Shown here: piece by piece, positions 1 to 8,715 of the stretch | Position numbering within the stretch: position 1 is the stretch's first letter | Layout of the letters: every line of letters begins with the position of its first letter | DNA from: an uncultured Dehalococcoidia bacterium | GTDB lineage: Bacteria > Chloroflexota > Dehalococcoidia > Lucifugimonadales > UBA1123 | NCBI GenBank assembly: GCA_958296105.1 | Contig: OY282441.1 | Location: 2,687,800-2,751,799, forward strand | DNA: 64,000 nt | Direction of reading: 5' to 3' | Translations under genes and position numbers: made by a program | The notes under the pieces: model-generated | What the model was told of the DNA's origin: nothing | Database searches by the model: none | The model's input: only the letters and a program-made list of their open reading frames with translations

Positions 1-340
1 TTACGCCTCTGCGCGTCCAGCCCCTGTAGCCGATCACCATGACCAGAGGGAAGCCGGCGTCTATCGCCATGCCCCTGATCGAGTCGCCAGACTCCAGCAT
101 ACCGGTGTTCTGCACCAGCACCACCGGCACCTTTCCCGCCACGTTCAGGCCGAACGCCGTTCCCCACGCCTCGCCCTCGCGCGATACGGGGACGACCTCC
201 AGCCAGTCCTGCTCCTCCATCAGCTCGTAAAGGTAGTTGGTCTCGCTGTCCGGGATGGTGACCACGTGGGTTACGCCGTTCTTCTTGAACTCCGCGACCA
301 TCGTCTCCGGCCTGAGAATTGCGGCTTGCTGATGTACCAC
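1..340 (-). CDS. Thiamine-pyrophosphate-binding decarboxylase alpha subunit (sulfopyruvate/phosphonopyruvate decarboxylase-like), partial
   Basis: The gene starts at a GTG (338-340) behind a GGAGG site and runs off the left edge, so only the first 113 codons are visible. The translation has a Rossmann-like opening (residues about 8-30, with VTHVVTIPDSETNYLYEL), then VSREGEAWGTAFGLNVAGKVPVVLVQNTGMLESGD, which is the PYR-domain pattern of split TPP enzymes such as the ComD alpha subunit of sulfopyruvate decarboxylase. The Glu in the SREGEA segment is in the place of the Glu that activates the cofactor. The partner TPP-binding (beta) half would lie outside the window. The substrate cannot be read from this fragment. 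Confidence 0.7.
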   Translation of the reverse strand, partial: MVHQQAAILRPETMVAEFKKNGVTHVVTIPDSETNYLYELMEEQDWLEVVPVSREGEAWGTAFGLNVAGKVPVVLVQNTGMLESGDSIRGMAIDAGFPLVMVIGYRGWTRRGV

Positions 341-430
341 TGTTCGCTCCTCCGTTGTCTGATCTTGTTTCCGAGCTTCCGCCGATCTGCCGCTATTATA
401 GCCTGATGCGCCCAACAGTGCGCGCTCGGC

Positions 431-2002
431 TCAGTCTGTCCGAAAACTCGCCGCTCGATCGCCGTGAATGAAGTCCGCCAGCCGCTCGCCTATCATCATG
501 GTGGTAACGTTCGTGTTGGCGCGAACGGTATTGGGCATGACCGAAGCGTCTGCCACGCGCAGCCCTTCCAGCCCGTACACCTTCAGCCGCTGATCGACCA
601 CCGCCAGCGGGTCGGACGCAGGCCCCATCTTGCAGGTGCTGGTGAGATGCTGGCCTGTGGTGACCTCCCTCAGCATCCACTCGTCCAGCGCCTCGTCCGA
701 CTCCAGATCCGAGTCCAGCGGCTCTATCCGCTCCTCGACCATGGAAGCCAGCTCGGGATGCTCGAACAGGTCGACTGCCAGCCTCACCGCCTCCCTCATG
801 CGCCGTCGATCTTCCGGGTCTTCCAGCAGATGATAGTCCAAGAACGGCTGCACGCGCGGATCGGTGGACGTGAGGGTGACGCGCCCCTTGCTCGCCGCCA
901 GATAGACCGAGCCGGTGATGCGAATGCCGAGCGGAACCATGCGCTCGCCCCCGCGATTTATGCGCTCGGACGCGAACGACTGCATCCACATCATCATGTC
1001 GTTTGGGCGGCTCGATCCGCTGGCGGTGTAGCGCAGCCCCACCTGAAGCCTCGGCGCGAGACCGTCCAGCTCCACGCCGTCCTTCACTCTGGCGGTGATG
1101 AAGATTAGCGGGTGGTCGCTGAAGCTCCTCCCAACGCCGGGCAGATCGTGTACTACCGGAATCCCCATCTCTCGAAGATGGTCCGCAGGCCCCACGCCCG
1201 AAAGCATCAAGAGCTGCGGGTTGGCTATCGTGCCGCCGCTGAGAACCGTCTCGTCCGCCTCGACCGCGAACCTCTCGCCCCCGCTTTCGACCTCCACCCC
1301 CACTGCGCGCCTGCCCTCGAACAGCAGCCTGCGCGCCGTGCAGCCGGCTCTGATCGTGAGGTTCAGGCGGTGGCGCGCTTGGCTCAGGTAGCCGAGGTTG
1401 GTACTCCACCGAATGCCGTTCGGGTTGTTGCACGGAAGGGGGCCGACTCCGTGCGCGTCTGGCGAGTTGAAGTCGGCTGTCTCGGCGTAGCCCGCGTCTA
1501 CGCACGCCGCATAGAAGGCGGTCTGCGCCGGCAGCCACTCCTCGCGCTCGAAGCGATGGCACATTATCGGGCCGTCAGTCCCATGGAAGTCGTCGTGGAA
1601 GTCGGTATCGGTCTCCAGCTTCCTGAAGAACGGCAGGACGTTCTCGAACTTCCACTCGTCGTTTCCGCAGGCGGCCCAGTCCTCGAAGTCGTGGGTTAGC
1701 CCGCGCAGGAACACCTGGCCGTTGATCGCGCTGGTGCCGCCCGTAACCTTCCCTCTGGGAACCAGCATTGGCTCGGCGACGTCGTTGCCCTTGCCGATGA
1801 ACTGCCAGTTGTGTTCGTCGCTGACCATGATATCCGTGCCGGTGGCGTACCCCATCTTGAGCTCCTCCGGGAGCGTGTCCAGATCGGGATAGTCCGGCCC
1901 CGCTTCCAGCAGCAGCACCGACTTGCTCGGGTCTTCGGACAGCCTGCTGGCAGCCGCCGCTCCGGCCGATCCCGCGCCCACAACGATTACGTCATACTTC
2001 AT
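431..2002 (-). CDS. GMC-family FAD-dependent oxidoreductase (choline/alcohol dehydrogenase-like)
   Basis: This 523-residue protein opens with the FAD-binding dinucleotide fold (VVGAGSAGAAAASRL, residues about 7-21) and has the GMC signature GGTSAINGQ near residue 90. The GMC C-terminal domain carries the catalytic His (GQHLTS, about residue 452) and an Asn (ANTNVTT, about 496) in the place of the second active-site residue. The length is normal for the family, which oxidises primary alcohols to aldehydes. There is no signal peptide, so it is probably cytoplasmic. It lies downstream of the TPP-enzyme gene only in map order, since 90 bases and that gene's start separate them. The substrate is not predictable from sequence. 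Confidence 0.92.
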   Translation of the reverse strand: MKYDVIVVGAGSAGAAAASRLSEDPSKSVLLLEAGPDYPDLDTLPEELKMGYATGTDIMVSDEHNWQFIGKGNDVAEPMLVPRGKVTGGTSAINGQVFLRGLTHDFEDWAACGNDEWKFENVLPFFRKLETDTDFHDDFHGTDGPIMCHRFEREEWLPAQTAFYAACVDAGYAETADFNSPDAHGVGPLPCNNPNGIRWSTNLGYLSQARHRLNLTIRAGCTARRLLFEGRRAVGVEVESGGERFAVEADETVLSGGTIANPQLLMLSGVGPADHLREMGIPVVHDLPGVGRSFSDHPLIFITARVKDGVELDGLAPRLQVGLRYTASGSSRPNDMMMWMQSFASERINRGGERMVPLGIRITGSVYLAASKGRVTLTSTDPRVQPFLDYHLLEDPEDRRRMREAVRLAVDLFEHPELASMVEERIEPLDSDLESDEALDEWMLREVTTGQHLTSTCKMGPASDPLAVVDQRLKVYGLEGLRVADASVMPNTVRANTNVTTMMIGERLADFIHGDRAASFRTD

Positions 2003-2258
2003 GGAACTCCCCCGAATCAGGCGTTCGTCTACATCCGCTCCGAGTTTTCACAGCCCCCTGTTTCGATAATCGCAGCCCGAACAGCGCCGCTGATCGACCT
2101 CCGAACAGTGACGGATATGATAACTCGCTCGCGCCATGAAGTCATCAGGGGACTTGGTCGCCACACGACACTAAACTTTTATGTGATTTCGTTATAGAAT
2201 ATGCGCACACTCGCCGAACCCTTGAAGATCGGCGCTGATGGCGATGGGAGCGGACACT

Positions 2259-2912
2259 GTGGAGTATCAGATAGACGGCAACCCAGACTACGGTCATCTG
2301 AAAGTCGATCTCGACCTCGGCGACAGATTCATCGCAGAGGGCGGATCCATGGCGTGGATGTCGGACGGCATACAGGTCAACGGCCGACTTCTCGGCGGCT
2401 TCCTGCCCGCCCTGATCAGAAAACTGGTCGGCGGCGAATCGCTGTTCGTGGGCGAGTACAGCCACCCCATCGGCGGGCAGGTGACGTTCTCGCCCTCTGC
2501 GCCGGGAACGATCGTCTATCAGCGTCTCTCCGGCTCCTCTCTCGTCCTGACGGGCGGATCGTTCATGGCGTGTTCGCCCGGCATCCGCTTGAAGACGAGG
2601 TTCGGCGGGCTGCGCTCGATGTTCTCGGGCGAAGGGCTTTTCGTAATAGAGTGCAGCGGACACGGCGACCTGTTCTTCAACACCTTCGGCGCGCTGATCG
2701 AGAGAGACCTGGACGGCGAGCTGACCGTCGACACCGGACACGTGGTCGCGTGGGAGCCGACGCTTCAGTACCGAATACAGAGCATGGGCGGGCTGAAGAG
2801 CACGCTGCTTTCGGGCGAGGGGCTGGCAATGCGCTTCTCGGGCAGCGGCAAGATATATCTTCAGACACGCACCATGAGTTCACTGGCGAGCTGGCTGACG
2901 CCATTCGGCTGA
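2259..2912 (+). CDS. AIM24 family protein (TIGR00266/DUF124), copy 1
   Basis: First of three consecutive genes for proteins of about 220 residues with the same plan: an N-terminal EYQI..P.Y..L.VDLDLG segment, a glycine-rich strand pattern, and a C-terminal VDTGHVVAWEPTLQY motif. This is the AIM24/TIGR00266 beta-sandwich family, whose role is poorly known. The GTG at 2259 is preferred because it has a GGGAG site and aligns with the start of copy 3; an ATG at 2238 in the same frame would add seven residues. No signal peptide is seen. The three copies are in one probable operon and are clearly diverged, so the duplications are old. Confidence 0.88.
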   Translation: MEYQIDGNPDYGHLKVDLDLGDRFIAEGGSMAWMSDGIQVNGRLLGGFLPALIRKLVGGESLFVGEYSHPIGGQVTFSPSAPGTIVYQRLSGSSLVLTGGSFMACSPGIRLKTRFGGLRSMFSGEGLFVIECSGHGDLFFNTFGALIERDLDGELTVDTGHVVAWEPTLQYRIQSMGGLKSTLLSGEGLAMRFSGSGKIYLQTRTMSSLASWLTPFG

Positions 2913-2934
2913 GCCGACGGAAGGGGCGAAGATC

Positions 2935-3621
2935 ATGGCCAATTACACCATGTCGGATCGAGGCTCGTATGGCTCGGTGATCGTGGAGCTGGACGCCGGC
3001 GAGAGGTTCGTATCGGAATCGGGCGCGATGTTCCGCGCCTCGGACAACGTCGAAATCGACGTGACCACCAGATCTCGCGGCGGCGGCGGGCTGATGAGCG
3101 GAGTCAGGCGGATGATCGCGGGAGAGAGCTTCTTCCTGTCCACCTACCGCACCAATGACGGCAGGGAGGGGCAGGTTGGCTTGGCGCCCACGCTTGCGGG
3201 CGATGTGACTGTCATAGACTGCTCTGGCGCTCGGCGCTGGCTGTGCGCCGGCGGCAGCTTCCTGGGCGCTTCCGGCGGCCTCACCCTCGATACCCAGTTT
3301 CAGGGCATCAGGGGCATGTTCTCGGGGGAATCACTCTCGTTCTTGGCAGTCGAGGGACGGGGAGAGCTGCTCGTGAACGCCTTCGGCAGCATACAGGAGA
3401 TAGACGTGGACGGCGCCCTAACCGTCGATACTGGACACGTGGTCGCATTCGAGGAGACCCTCGAATACTCGATGGACAGGGCGGGGAGCAGCTGGATACA
3501 GTCGTTCCTCGCCAGCGAGGGGGTCGTGCTGAATTTCAGAGGACACGGCAGGCTGTACGTTCAGAGTCACAATCCGAGTGAGTTCGGCAGAAGACTGGGC
3601 GGGATGCTGCCGCCAAGGTGA
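2935..3621 (+). CDS. AIM24 family protein (TIGR00266/DUF124), copy 2
   Basis: A 228-residue paralogue of its two neighbours. The conserved landmarks are RMIAGESFFLSTY, LTLDTQFQGIRGMFSGE and TVDTGHVVAFEETLEY. It starts 22 bases after copy 1 and ends 7 bases before copy 3, which suggests one transcript. It is the most divergent of the three, with an R/G-rich insert (SRGGGGLMSG) near residue 50. Three different paralogues kept side by side suggest a hetero-oligomer rather than gene dosage; this is inference. Confidence 0.87.
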   Translation: MANYTMSDRGSYGSVIVELDAGERFVSESGAMFRASDNVEIDVTTRSRGGGGLMSGVRRMIAGESFFLSTYRTNDGREGQVGLAPTLAGDVTVIDCSGARRWLCAGGSFLGASGGLTLDTQFQGIRGMFSGESLSFLAVEGRGELLVNAFGSIQEIDVDGALTVDTGHVVAFEETLEYSMDRAGSSWIQSFLASEGVVLNFRGHGRLYVQSHNPSEFGRRLGGMLPPR

Positions 3622-3628
3622 GGTCTAC

Positions 3629-4294
3629 ATGGAGTACGCTATTCAGAGCCAGCCGAGTTACAGCCTGCTAGAGGTGACGCTCGACCCCGGCCAGTCCATC
3701 GTCGCCGAAGCGGGCGCAATGACATGGATGACCGACGCCATCCGAATGACCACCTCCACACGCGGCGGCGCGCTGAGCGGGCTGAGGCGATCCGTCCTCG
3801 GCGGGGAGAGCTTCTTCCAGAACACATACGAAGCCGAGAGCGCGCCCGGAGTCGTGGGACTCGCGCCCGGACAGCCCGGAGATATCGTCATGCGCCGCAT
3901 GGATGGCCAAGACCTCATGCTGGAGAAGAACGCATATCTGGCATCGGAACCGGGCGTGCAGGTCGATTCCAACTTCCAGGGACTTCGCGGCCTGTTCAAC
4001 GAGGGTCTGTTCGTGCTGCGCGCCTCCGGCATAGGCAGCCTGTTCTTCAACTCATACGGCGACGTCACCGAGATAGACGTCGATGGCTCGTACGTAGTAG
4101 ACAACGGCCACGCCGTCGCCTGGGAGCCAACGCTCGACTACCGCATCACCAGGGGGCGGTCGATCCGCTCGTTCCTGTTCTCGGATCAGCTGCTGCTGCG
4201 CTTCACGGGTCGGGGCAAGCTGTGGGTGCAGTCGCGCAATCCCCAATCGCTGGCGAGCTGGGTCTTCCCCTTCCGCCCCACGCGGAGCGGCTAG
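3629..4294 (+). CDS. AIM24 family protein (TIGR00266/DUF124), copy 3
   Basis: A 221-residue paralogue. The start at 3629 (MEYAIQSQPSY) is chosen over an upstream in-frame ATG inside copy 2, because a GGTGAGG site precedes it and its N terminus matches copy 1. Conserved blocks include VLGGESFFQNTYEA, VDSNFQGLRGLF and VVDNGHAVAWEPTLDY. It converges on the FMN-dependent dehydrogenase gene with only 19 bases between the two stops. Confidence 0.88.
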   Translation: MEYAIQSQPSYSLLEVTLDPGQSIVAEAGAMTWMTDAIRMTTSTRGGALSGLRRSVLGGESFFQNTYEAESAPGVVGLAPGQPGDIVMRRMDGQDLMLEKNAYLASEPGVQVDSNFQGLRGLFNEGLFVLRASGIGSLFFNSYGDVTEIDVDGSYVVDNGHAVAWEPTLDYRITRGRSIRSFLFSDQLLLRFTGRGKLWVQSRNPQSLASWVFPFRPTRSG

Positions 4295-4313
4295 CCGTAC
4301 AAGCCCAGACGCC

Positions 4314-5423
4314 TTACGCCCTCGCGCTTCTGGTACGGAAGTCCGAGCCGAGCGATACCAAGCCGCGGTGAATGTCGCTTACGCTGCGGCAGCCGCAGTA
4401 TGCCATCGCGCGGTCGAACTCGGCGCGCATGATGTCCAGCATCTTCTCCACGCCAGCCTGCCCGCCGTTGGCAAGGCCCCAGAAGAGAGGTCGGCCGACG
4501 AAGACGCCTCGCGCCCCCAGCGCGATCGCCTTGAGCGCGTCCATTCCGCGCCGAACGCCCGAGTCGAGATACACCTCCAGGCTGTCGCCAACCGCGTCGG
4601 CGATCTCGGGCAGAGTCTCGACACTCGCCCTCGTGCAGTCCAGCTGTCTGCCGCCGTGATTAGAAACCACTATGGCGTCCGCCCCGTACTCGGCGCACGC
4701 CACCGCGTCTTCGAGCGTTCGGATGCCCTTGATGACCAGCGGAAGGCCGGTCAGGTCGCGCAGCCAGTCGAGCCGCTCCCATGTCAGCCCCGTGTAGCGC
4801 GGCGGCTGCCAGTCCATCATGTCCGGAATGCCCACGCTGCGCCGCACGATCAGATCGCTGCGGTCTTCCGGTCGAAGCAGACTGCCCCAGTACATGCCGG
4901 GCGTGGGCCTGTGATCGTTGCGAACGTCGCGCTCCTTGGGGCTGGGGCTTGGAGTGTCCACGGTCAGGCAGATCGCCTTGTAGCCGGCGGCCTTCGCGCG
5001 AGTCACCAGAAGCTCCGTCACCTCGTCGTCGAAGTGGTACAGCTGGAACCACAGCGGCCCGCTGGCGACCTCTGCAACCTCCTCTATCGAGTAGCCGGAG
5101 CCTGTGGGCAGCGCGTACAGCGTCCCCATCCTGCCCGCGGCGGCGGCGGTGGCGCGCTCGCCGTCGGGGTGAACGTCGCGCTGGCTGCCCGCTGGCGCGA
5201 CCATTACGGGAAAGTCTATCTTCTCCCCGAGAACCTCGATGGATGAGTCTCTGTTTCCCACGTCCACTAGGAATCTGGGATTCACCGTAATCTCATCGAA
5301 GGCTTCGCGGTTTCGGCGCACCGTAATCTCATCCGCTGCGCCCGCGTCCACGAACGTCCACTTGTGATGTGGCATGACCTGTTCCGCCATAGCTTCGAGA
5401 TCGAATAGGGACACTGGATTCAT
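4314..5423 (-). CDS. FMN-dependent alpha-hydroxy-acid dehydrogenase/oxidase
   Basis: This 369-residue TIM-barrel flavoprotein belongs to the glycolate oxidase / lactate dehydrogenase / lactate 2-monooxygenase family. The N terminus has LFDLEAMAEQVMPHHKWTFVDAGAADE; FMN-contact segments include VMVAPAGSQ and VIKGI; the active-site block SNHGGRQLD places the proton-accepting His at about residue 256 and the substrate-binding Arg at 259. GARGVFVGRPLFWGLA is the phosphate-binding loop. The reaction is oxidation of a 2-hydroxy acid to the 2-oxo acid; the electron acceptor and exact substrate are not predictable. A promoter lies upstream at 5457-5485. Confidence 0.93.
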   Translation of the reverse strand: MNPVSLFDLEAMAEQVMPHHKWTFVDAGAADEITVRRNREAFDEITVNPRFLVDVGNRDSSIEVLGEKIDFPVMVAPAGSQRDVHPDGERATAAAAGRMGTLYALPTGSGYSIEEVAEVASGPLWFQLYHFDDEVTELLVTRAKAAGYKAICLTVDTPSPSPKERDVRNDHRPTPGMYWGSLLRPEDRSDLIVRRSVGIPDMMDWQPPRYTGLTWERLDWLRDLTGLPLVIKGIRTLEDAVACAEYGADAIVVSNHGGRQLDCTRASVETLPEIADAVGDSLEVYLDSGVRRGMDALKAIALGARGVFVGRPLFWGLANGGQAGVEKMLDIMRAEFDRAMAYCGCRSVSDIHRGLVSLGSDFRTRSARA

Positions 5424-5456
5424 CGCCGGGGGGACCTCCCTGAATATTCTCAGGAC

Positions 5457-5485
5457 ATATTGGACGTTTTATCAAAATGTTTCAA
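5457..5485 (-). promoter_or_regulatory. Sigma70-type promoter of the FMN dehydrogenase gene
   Basis: On the minus strand there is a -35 TTGAAA (5480-5485), a 17-base spacer and a -10 CAATAT (5457-5462). It faces the FMN dehydrogenase start at 5423, leaving a leader of about 28 bases with a GGAGG site. Confidence 0.5.
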
Positions 5486-5532
5486 GGCGCAGTGAGCGAC
5501 ATTTCCACACAATGGCTTTTCTCTTACGGCAA

Positions 5533-5562
5533 AAGGCCCCGCAATCCGCGATGCGGGGCCTT
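5533..5562 (-). terminator. Rho-independent terminator of the DUF1501 transcript
   Basis: A perfect 11-base-pair stem (AAGGCCCCGCA with its complement) closes an 8-base loop. On the minus strand it is followed by a short T run (TTTTG). It lies 55 bases after the DUF1501 stop at 5618, so it ends the DUF1800-NHL-PaREP1-DUF1501 gene set. Confidence 0.75.
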
Positions 5563-5617
5563 CCGAATGGGTGCGTGGCATGATCCGGCGAAGGAGTCTC
5601 GACGCCATGCGCCCCTT

Positions 5618-6748
5618 CTAAACTTTCAGCGCGCCGATCTTCTCGTACTCGCCCTTGACTATCGGGCGTGGGTCTACCTCCAGCCAGTCTTCGAGTATCT
5701 CGGTGTACAGGCTTCGGAAGTCGAGATTGAAAGCCAAGTCTCCCTCCACCAGCTTGTCGGGCGCGAGGGATGGGTATTCGCCGTAGTGTCCGCCGTCCAC
5801 TCCGTCGCCGATGAGGAACGAGACGCCGCCCGATCCGTGGTCGGTGCCGTTGCCGTTGTCCTTCACGCGCCGCCCGAACTCGGAGAACACCAGAATCAGC
5901 ACGTCCTCGCTGGCGTCATGCTCCTTGAGATCGGTGTACAGATCGTAGATTCCGCCGGCAATGTGGCCCCACAGCGTGTTCAGCAGCTTTACCTCGTTGG
6001 TGTGAGTGTCGAAGCTGCCGTGCTGCGTGTAGCAGATCCGGGTTCCGATGTCTGCGGTCAGCACCTGCGCGGCGTCTCGAATGCGCTGCGCGAACCCGTT
6101 GGAGGCGTACTCTACGTTCGAGGAGTAGCGCTCTGGCACGGAGCTGAGAATGTCCGAGCCTCTGAGCGCGTCCAGCCCCGTCTGGCTCAGGAAGTCCATC
6201 ACAGGCCCGCTGCCGATGGCGTGGGTGTACATGTGGCGGAAGGCTTCTAGCGCCTCGTCGCGCTGACTGTCCGAGTCCATGTGGCTGAGAAGGCCGTAGG
6301 AGGCGAGGTCCGAAACCGATGCTGCGGGCGCGTTCTTGGCGACGAGAGCGCGGGGAAGGGCGGCGCCAAAATTGACCGCCGCCACCACGTTGTCCCCGTC
6401 CGGGTGCATCTCGCGCACAGCCTGCCCAAGCCAGCCCTCGTCGCCCACTTTGGTCGGCTCGGAGGTGTGCCATATGTCCATGGAGCGGAAGTGGGAGCGG
6501 TTGGGCACCGGATAGCCCACGCCGTGTACGATGGCGACCTTGCCGTCGTCGTACAGCTCTTTTATCGGCCCCATAGAGGGGTTGAACCCGTACCGATCGT
6601 CGATGGGTATGACGTCTTCCTGACGTATCCGAACGTTCGGCCTGTTGTCTATGTACTCCGGGTTGGTGTACGGGATGACGCAGTTGAGATAGTCGTTGCC
6701 GCCCGAGAGTTGAACTACGACGAGTTTTCTGTTCTTCGATTCGCTCAT
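5618..6748 (-). CDS. DUF1501 domain-containing protein
   Basis: A 376-residue protein that starts VVVQLSGGNDYLNCVIPY and continues with VAIVHGVGYPVPNRSHFRSMDIWHT, FSEFGRRVKDNGNGTDHGSGG and GEYP. These blocks mark the DUF1501 family, which has a sulfatase/phosphatase-like fold. Metal-ligand-type His and Asp residues are present in the NRSHFRS and TDHGSGG segments. The ATG at 6748 follows GGAGG. Many DUF1501 proteins have a Tat signal; none is visible here. DUF1501 and DUF1800 genes usually occur as a pair, and here the DUF1800 gene is the first of the same-strand run. The biochemical function is unknown. Confidence 0.88.
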   Translation of the reverse strand: MSESKNRKLVVVQLSGGNDYLNCVIPYTNPEYIDNRPNVRIRQEDVIPIDDRYGFNPSMGPIKELYDDGKVAIVHGVGYPVPNRSHFRSMDIWHTSEPTKVGDEGWLGQAVREMHPDGDNVVAAVNFGAALPRALVAKNAPAASVSDLASYGLLSHMDSDSQRDEALEAFRHMYTHAIGSGPVMDFLSQTGLDALRGSDILSSVPERYSSNVEYASNGFAQRIRDAAQVLTADIGTRICYTQHGSFDTHTNEVKLLNTLWGHIAGGIYDLYTDLKEHDASEDVLILVFSEFGRRVKDNGNGTDHGSGGVSFLIGDGVDGGHYGEYPSLAPDKLVEGDLAFNLDFRSLYTEILEDWLEVDPRPIVKGEYEKIGALKV

Positions 6749-6779
6749 GGCGTGTTTGCCTCCTTGCAATTGTCCGCGC

Positions 6780-7136
6780 TCAGCCGATTCTCGTCAGCCG
6801 CTCTATCAGCTCCTTGGCGTCGTATATGCCCCCCTCGACCGACTTTTCCGGGAGCCAGTCCTCGTAGAAGTTGGTGTGCAGCATTCCCACGCTTCTGTAC
6901 AGGGTGTGGATCCTCCAAGGGTCGTCCGACTCGTCTGCCAGCCGGTCCACGATTATGCCCAGAGCGCCGTGCGTTCCGTGGCTCCATCCCCGCCGCTCTG
7001 CGATGGACTTCAGGCAGTGCGCCGCCGCTCCCCACGCCTTTTCGGACGCCTGCAGCAGGTCGCCCTCGCGGAACATGTTCTCTGCGTGGTGGAGAAAGTC
7101 GGCGCTTACCTCCGTGTGTCTCTCTACTGTCGCCAT
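6780..7136 (-). CDS. PaREP1-family (HEPN-like) protein, array copy 1
   Basis: A 118-residue, all-helical protein. The core reads EGDLLQASEKAWGAAAHCLKSIAERRGWSHG, then a DRLADES helix, then SVGMLHTNFYEDWL and KELIERL. This pattern (GDxxQAxEKxWGAAA, W.H..H, LH.NFYE) matches PaREP1 proteins, small helical proteins first seen as a repeated family in Pyrobaculum and structurally close to HEPN. This is the last copy of five on the minus strand, 31 bases before DUF1501. It alone has DPWRIHTL and a Tyr in GGIYDAKEL. The start is fixed by GGAGGG upstream. Function unknown. Confidence 0.82.
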   Translation of the reverse strand: MATVERHTEVSADFLHHAENMFREGDLLQASEKAWGAAAHCLKSIAERRGWSHGTHGALGIIVDRLADESDDPWRIHTLYRSVGMLHTNFYEDWLPEKSVEGGIYDAKELIERLTRIG

Positions 7137-7177
7137 GCGATCTACACCCTCCTTGCAATTGTCCGCGCTCAGCGCGC

Positions 7178-7534
7178 TCAGCCGATTCTCGTCAGCCGCT
7201 CTATCAGCTCCTTGGCGTCGTCTATGCCCCACTCGACGGACTTTTCCGAGAGCCAGTCCTCGTAGAAGTTGGTGTGCAGCATTCCCACGCTTCTGTACAG
7301 ATTGCGAACTCTCCGAGGGTCGTCCGATTCGTCTGCCAGCCGGAGTACGATTATGCTCAGAGCGCCGTGCGATCCGTGGCTCCATCCCCGCCGCTCTGCG
7401 ATGGACTTCAGGCAGTGCGCCGCCGCTCCCCACGCCTTTTCGGACGCCTGCAGCAGGTCGCCCGCGCGGAACATGTTCTCCGCGTGGTGGAGAAAGTCGG
7501 CGCTTATCTCCGTGTGTCTCTCTACTGTCGCCAT
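7178..7534 (-). CDS. PaREP1-family (HEPN-like) protein, array copy 2
   Basis: 118 residues, near-identical to its neighbours. Diagnostic differences are FRAGDLL (Ala for Glu), GSHGALSIIVLRL, RRVRNL and VEWGIDDAKEL. The middle segment matches copy 4, while the C-terminal EKSV...AKEL matches copy 1, so the copy is a mosaic. The leader ends GAGGGTGTAG then ATCGC before the ATG; GTG-TAG in it is a remnant of the NHL gene's last codons. Confidence 0.82.
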   Translation of the reverse strand: MATVERHTEISADFLHHAENMFRAGDLLQASEKAWGAAAHCLKSIAERRGWSHGSHGALSIIVLRLADESDDPRRVRNLYRSVGMLHTNFYEDWLSEKSVEWGIDDAKELIERLTRIG

Positions 7535-7566
7535 GCGATCTACACCCTCTGAGCAGTTGTCCGCCC

Positions 7567-7923
7567 TCAGCCGATTCTCGTTAGCCGCTCTATCAGCTCT
7601 CTGGCGTCGTCTATGCCCCCCTCGACCAACTTTCCCGGGATCCAGTCCTCGTAGAAGTTGGTGTGCAGCATTCCCACGCTTCTGTACAGGTTGTGTATTC
7701 TCCGAGGGTCGTCCGATTCGTCTGCCAGCCGGTCTACGACTATGCCCAGAGCGCCGTGCGTTCCGTGGCTCCATCCCCGCCGCTCTGCGATGGACTTCAG
7801 GCAGTGCGCCGCCGCTCCCCACGCCTTTTCGGACGCCTGCAGCAGGTCGCCCTCGCGGAACATGCTCTCTGCGTGGTGGAGAAAGTCGGCGCTTATCTCC
7901 GTGTGTCTCTCTACTGTCGCCAT
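7567..7923 (-). CDS. PaREP1-family (HEPN-like) protein, array copy 3
   Basis: 118 residues. It shares the GTHGALGI.VDRL and RRIHNL middle segment with copy 1, but GKLVEGGIDDAREL with copy 4. It alone has HHAESMF and EDWIPGKL. The leader is the hybrid type GCAAGGAGGGTGTAG also seen before copy 1. Intact, with the same family signature residues as the others. Confidence 0.82.
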   Translation of the reverse strand: MATVERHTEISADFLHHAESMFREGDLLQASEKAWGAAAHCLKSIAERRGWSHGTHGALGIVVDRLADESDDPRRIHNLYRSVGMLHTNFYEDWIPGKLVEGGIDDARELIERLTRIG

Positions 7924-7964
7924 GCGATCTACACCCTCCTTGCGATTGTCCTCGCTCAGCGCGC

Positions 7965-8321
7965 TCAGCCGATTCTCGTCAGCCGCTCTATCAGCTCCCT
8001 GGCGTCGTCTATGCCCTCCTCGACCAACTTTCCCGGGAGCCAGTCCTCGTAGAAGTTGGTGTGCAGCATTCCCACGCTTCTGTACAGATTGCGAACTCTC
8101 CGAGGGTCGTCCGATTCGTCTGCCAGCCGGAGTACGATTATGCCCAGAGCGCCGTGCGATCCGTGGCTCCATCCCCGCCGCTCTGCAATGGACTTCAGGC
8201 AGTGCGCCGCCGCTCCCCACGCCTTTTCGGACGCCTGCAGCAGGTCGCCCTCGCGGAACATATTCTCCGCGTGGTGGAGAAAGTCGGCGCTTATCTCCGT
8301 GTGTCTCTCTACTGTTGCCAT
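7965..8321 (-). CDS. PaREP1-family (HEPN-like) protein, array copy 4
   Basis: 118 residues. The middle segment GSHGALGIIVLRL with RRVRNL matches copy 2; the C-terminal GKLVEEGIDDAREL matches copy 3. The leader has one substitution (ATCAC in place of ATCGC before the ATG) and is of the CTCAGAGGGTG type. No frameshift or stop. Confidence 0.82.
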   Translation of the reverse strand: MATVERHTEISADFLHHAENMFREGDLLQASEKAWGAAAHCLKSIAERRGWSHGSHGALGIIVLRLADESDDPRRVRNLYRSVGMLHTNFYEDWLPGKLVEEGIDDARELIERLTRIG

Positions 8322-8353
8322 GTGATCTACACCCTCTGAGCGATTGTCCACCC

Positions 8354-8710
8354 TCAGCCGATTCTCGTCAGCCGCTCTATCAGCTCCCTGGCGTCGTCTA
8401 TGCCCCCCTCGACGGACTTTTCCGAGAGCCAGTTCTCGTGGAAGTTGGTGTGCAGCATTCCCACGCTTCTGTACAGGGTGCGAACTCTCCGAGGGTCGTC
8501 CGACTCGTCTGCGAGTCGGTCCGCGATTATGCTCAGAGCGCCGTGCGATCCGTGGCTCCATCCCCGCCGCTCTGCGATGGACTTCAGGCAGTGCGCCGCC
8601 GCTCCCCACGCCTTTTCGGACGCCTGCAACAGGTCGCCCTCGCGGAACATGTTCTCTGCGTGGTGGAGAAAGTCGGCGCTTATGTCCGCGTGTCTCTCTA
8701 CTGTCGCCAT
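8354..8710 (-). CDS. PaREP1-family (HEPN-like) protein, array copy 5
   Basis: 118 residues and the first copy in transcription order, only five bases after the NHL-repeat gene stop. It is the most distinct copy (ERHADISADF, IIADRL, NFHENWLSEKS) and is the likely founder, because its ribosome binding site lies inside the authentic end of the NHL gene, whereas the other copies carry a duplicated fragment of that end. Confidence 0.82.
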   Translation of the reverse strand: MATVERHADISADFLHHAENMFREGDLLQASEKAWGAAAHCLKSIAERRGWSHGSHGALSIIADRLADESDDPRRVRTLYRSVGMLHTNFHENWLSEKSVEGGIDDARELIERLTRIG

Positions 8711-8715
8711 GCGAT

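Noticed and set aside
6780-8609. Fused frames of 214-217 codons running from one PaREP1 copy into the next
   Set aside because: The first half of each is the wrong phase of the neighbouring copy; the 118-residue frames have conserved starts and ribosome sites.
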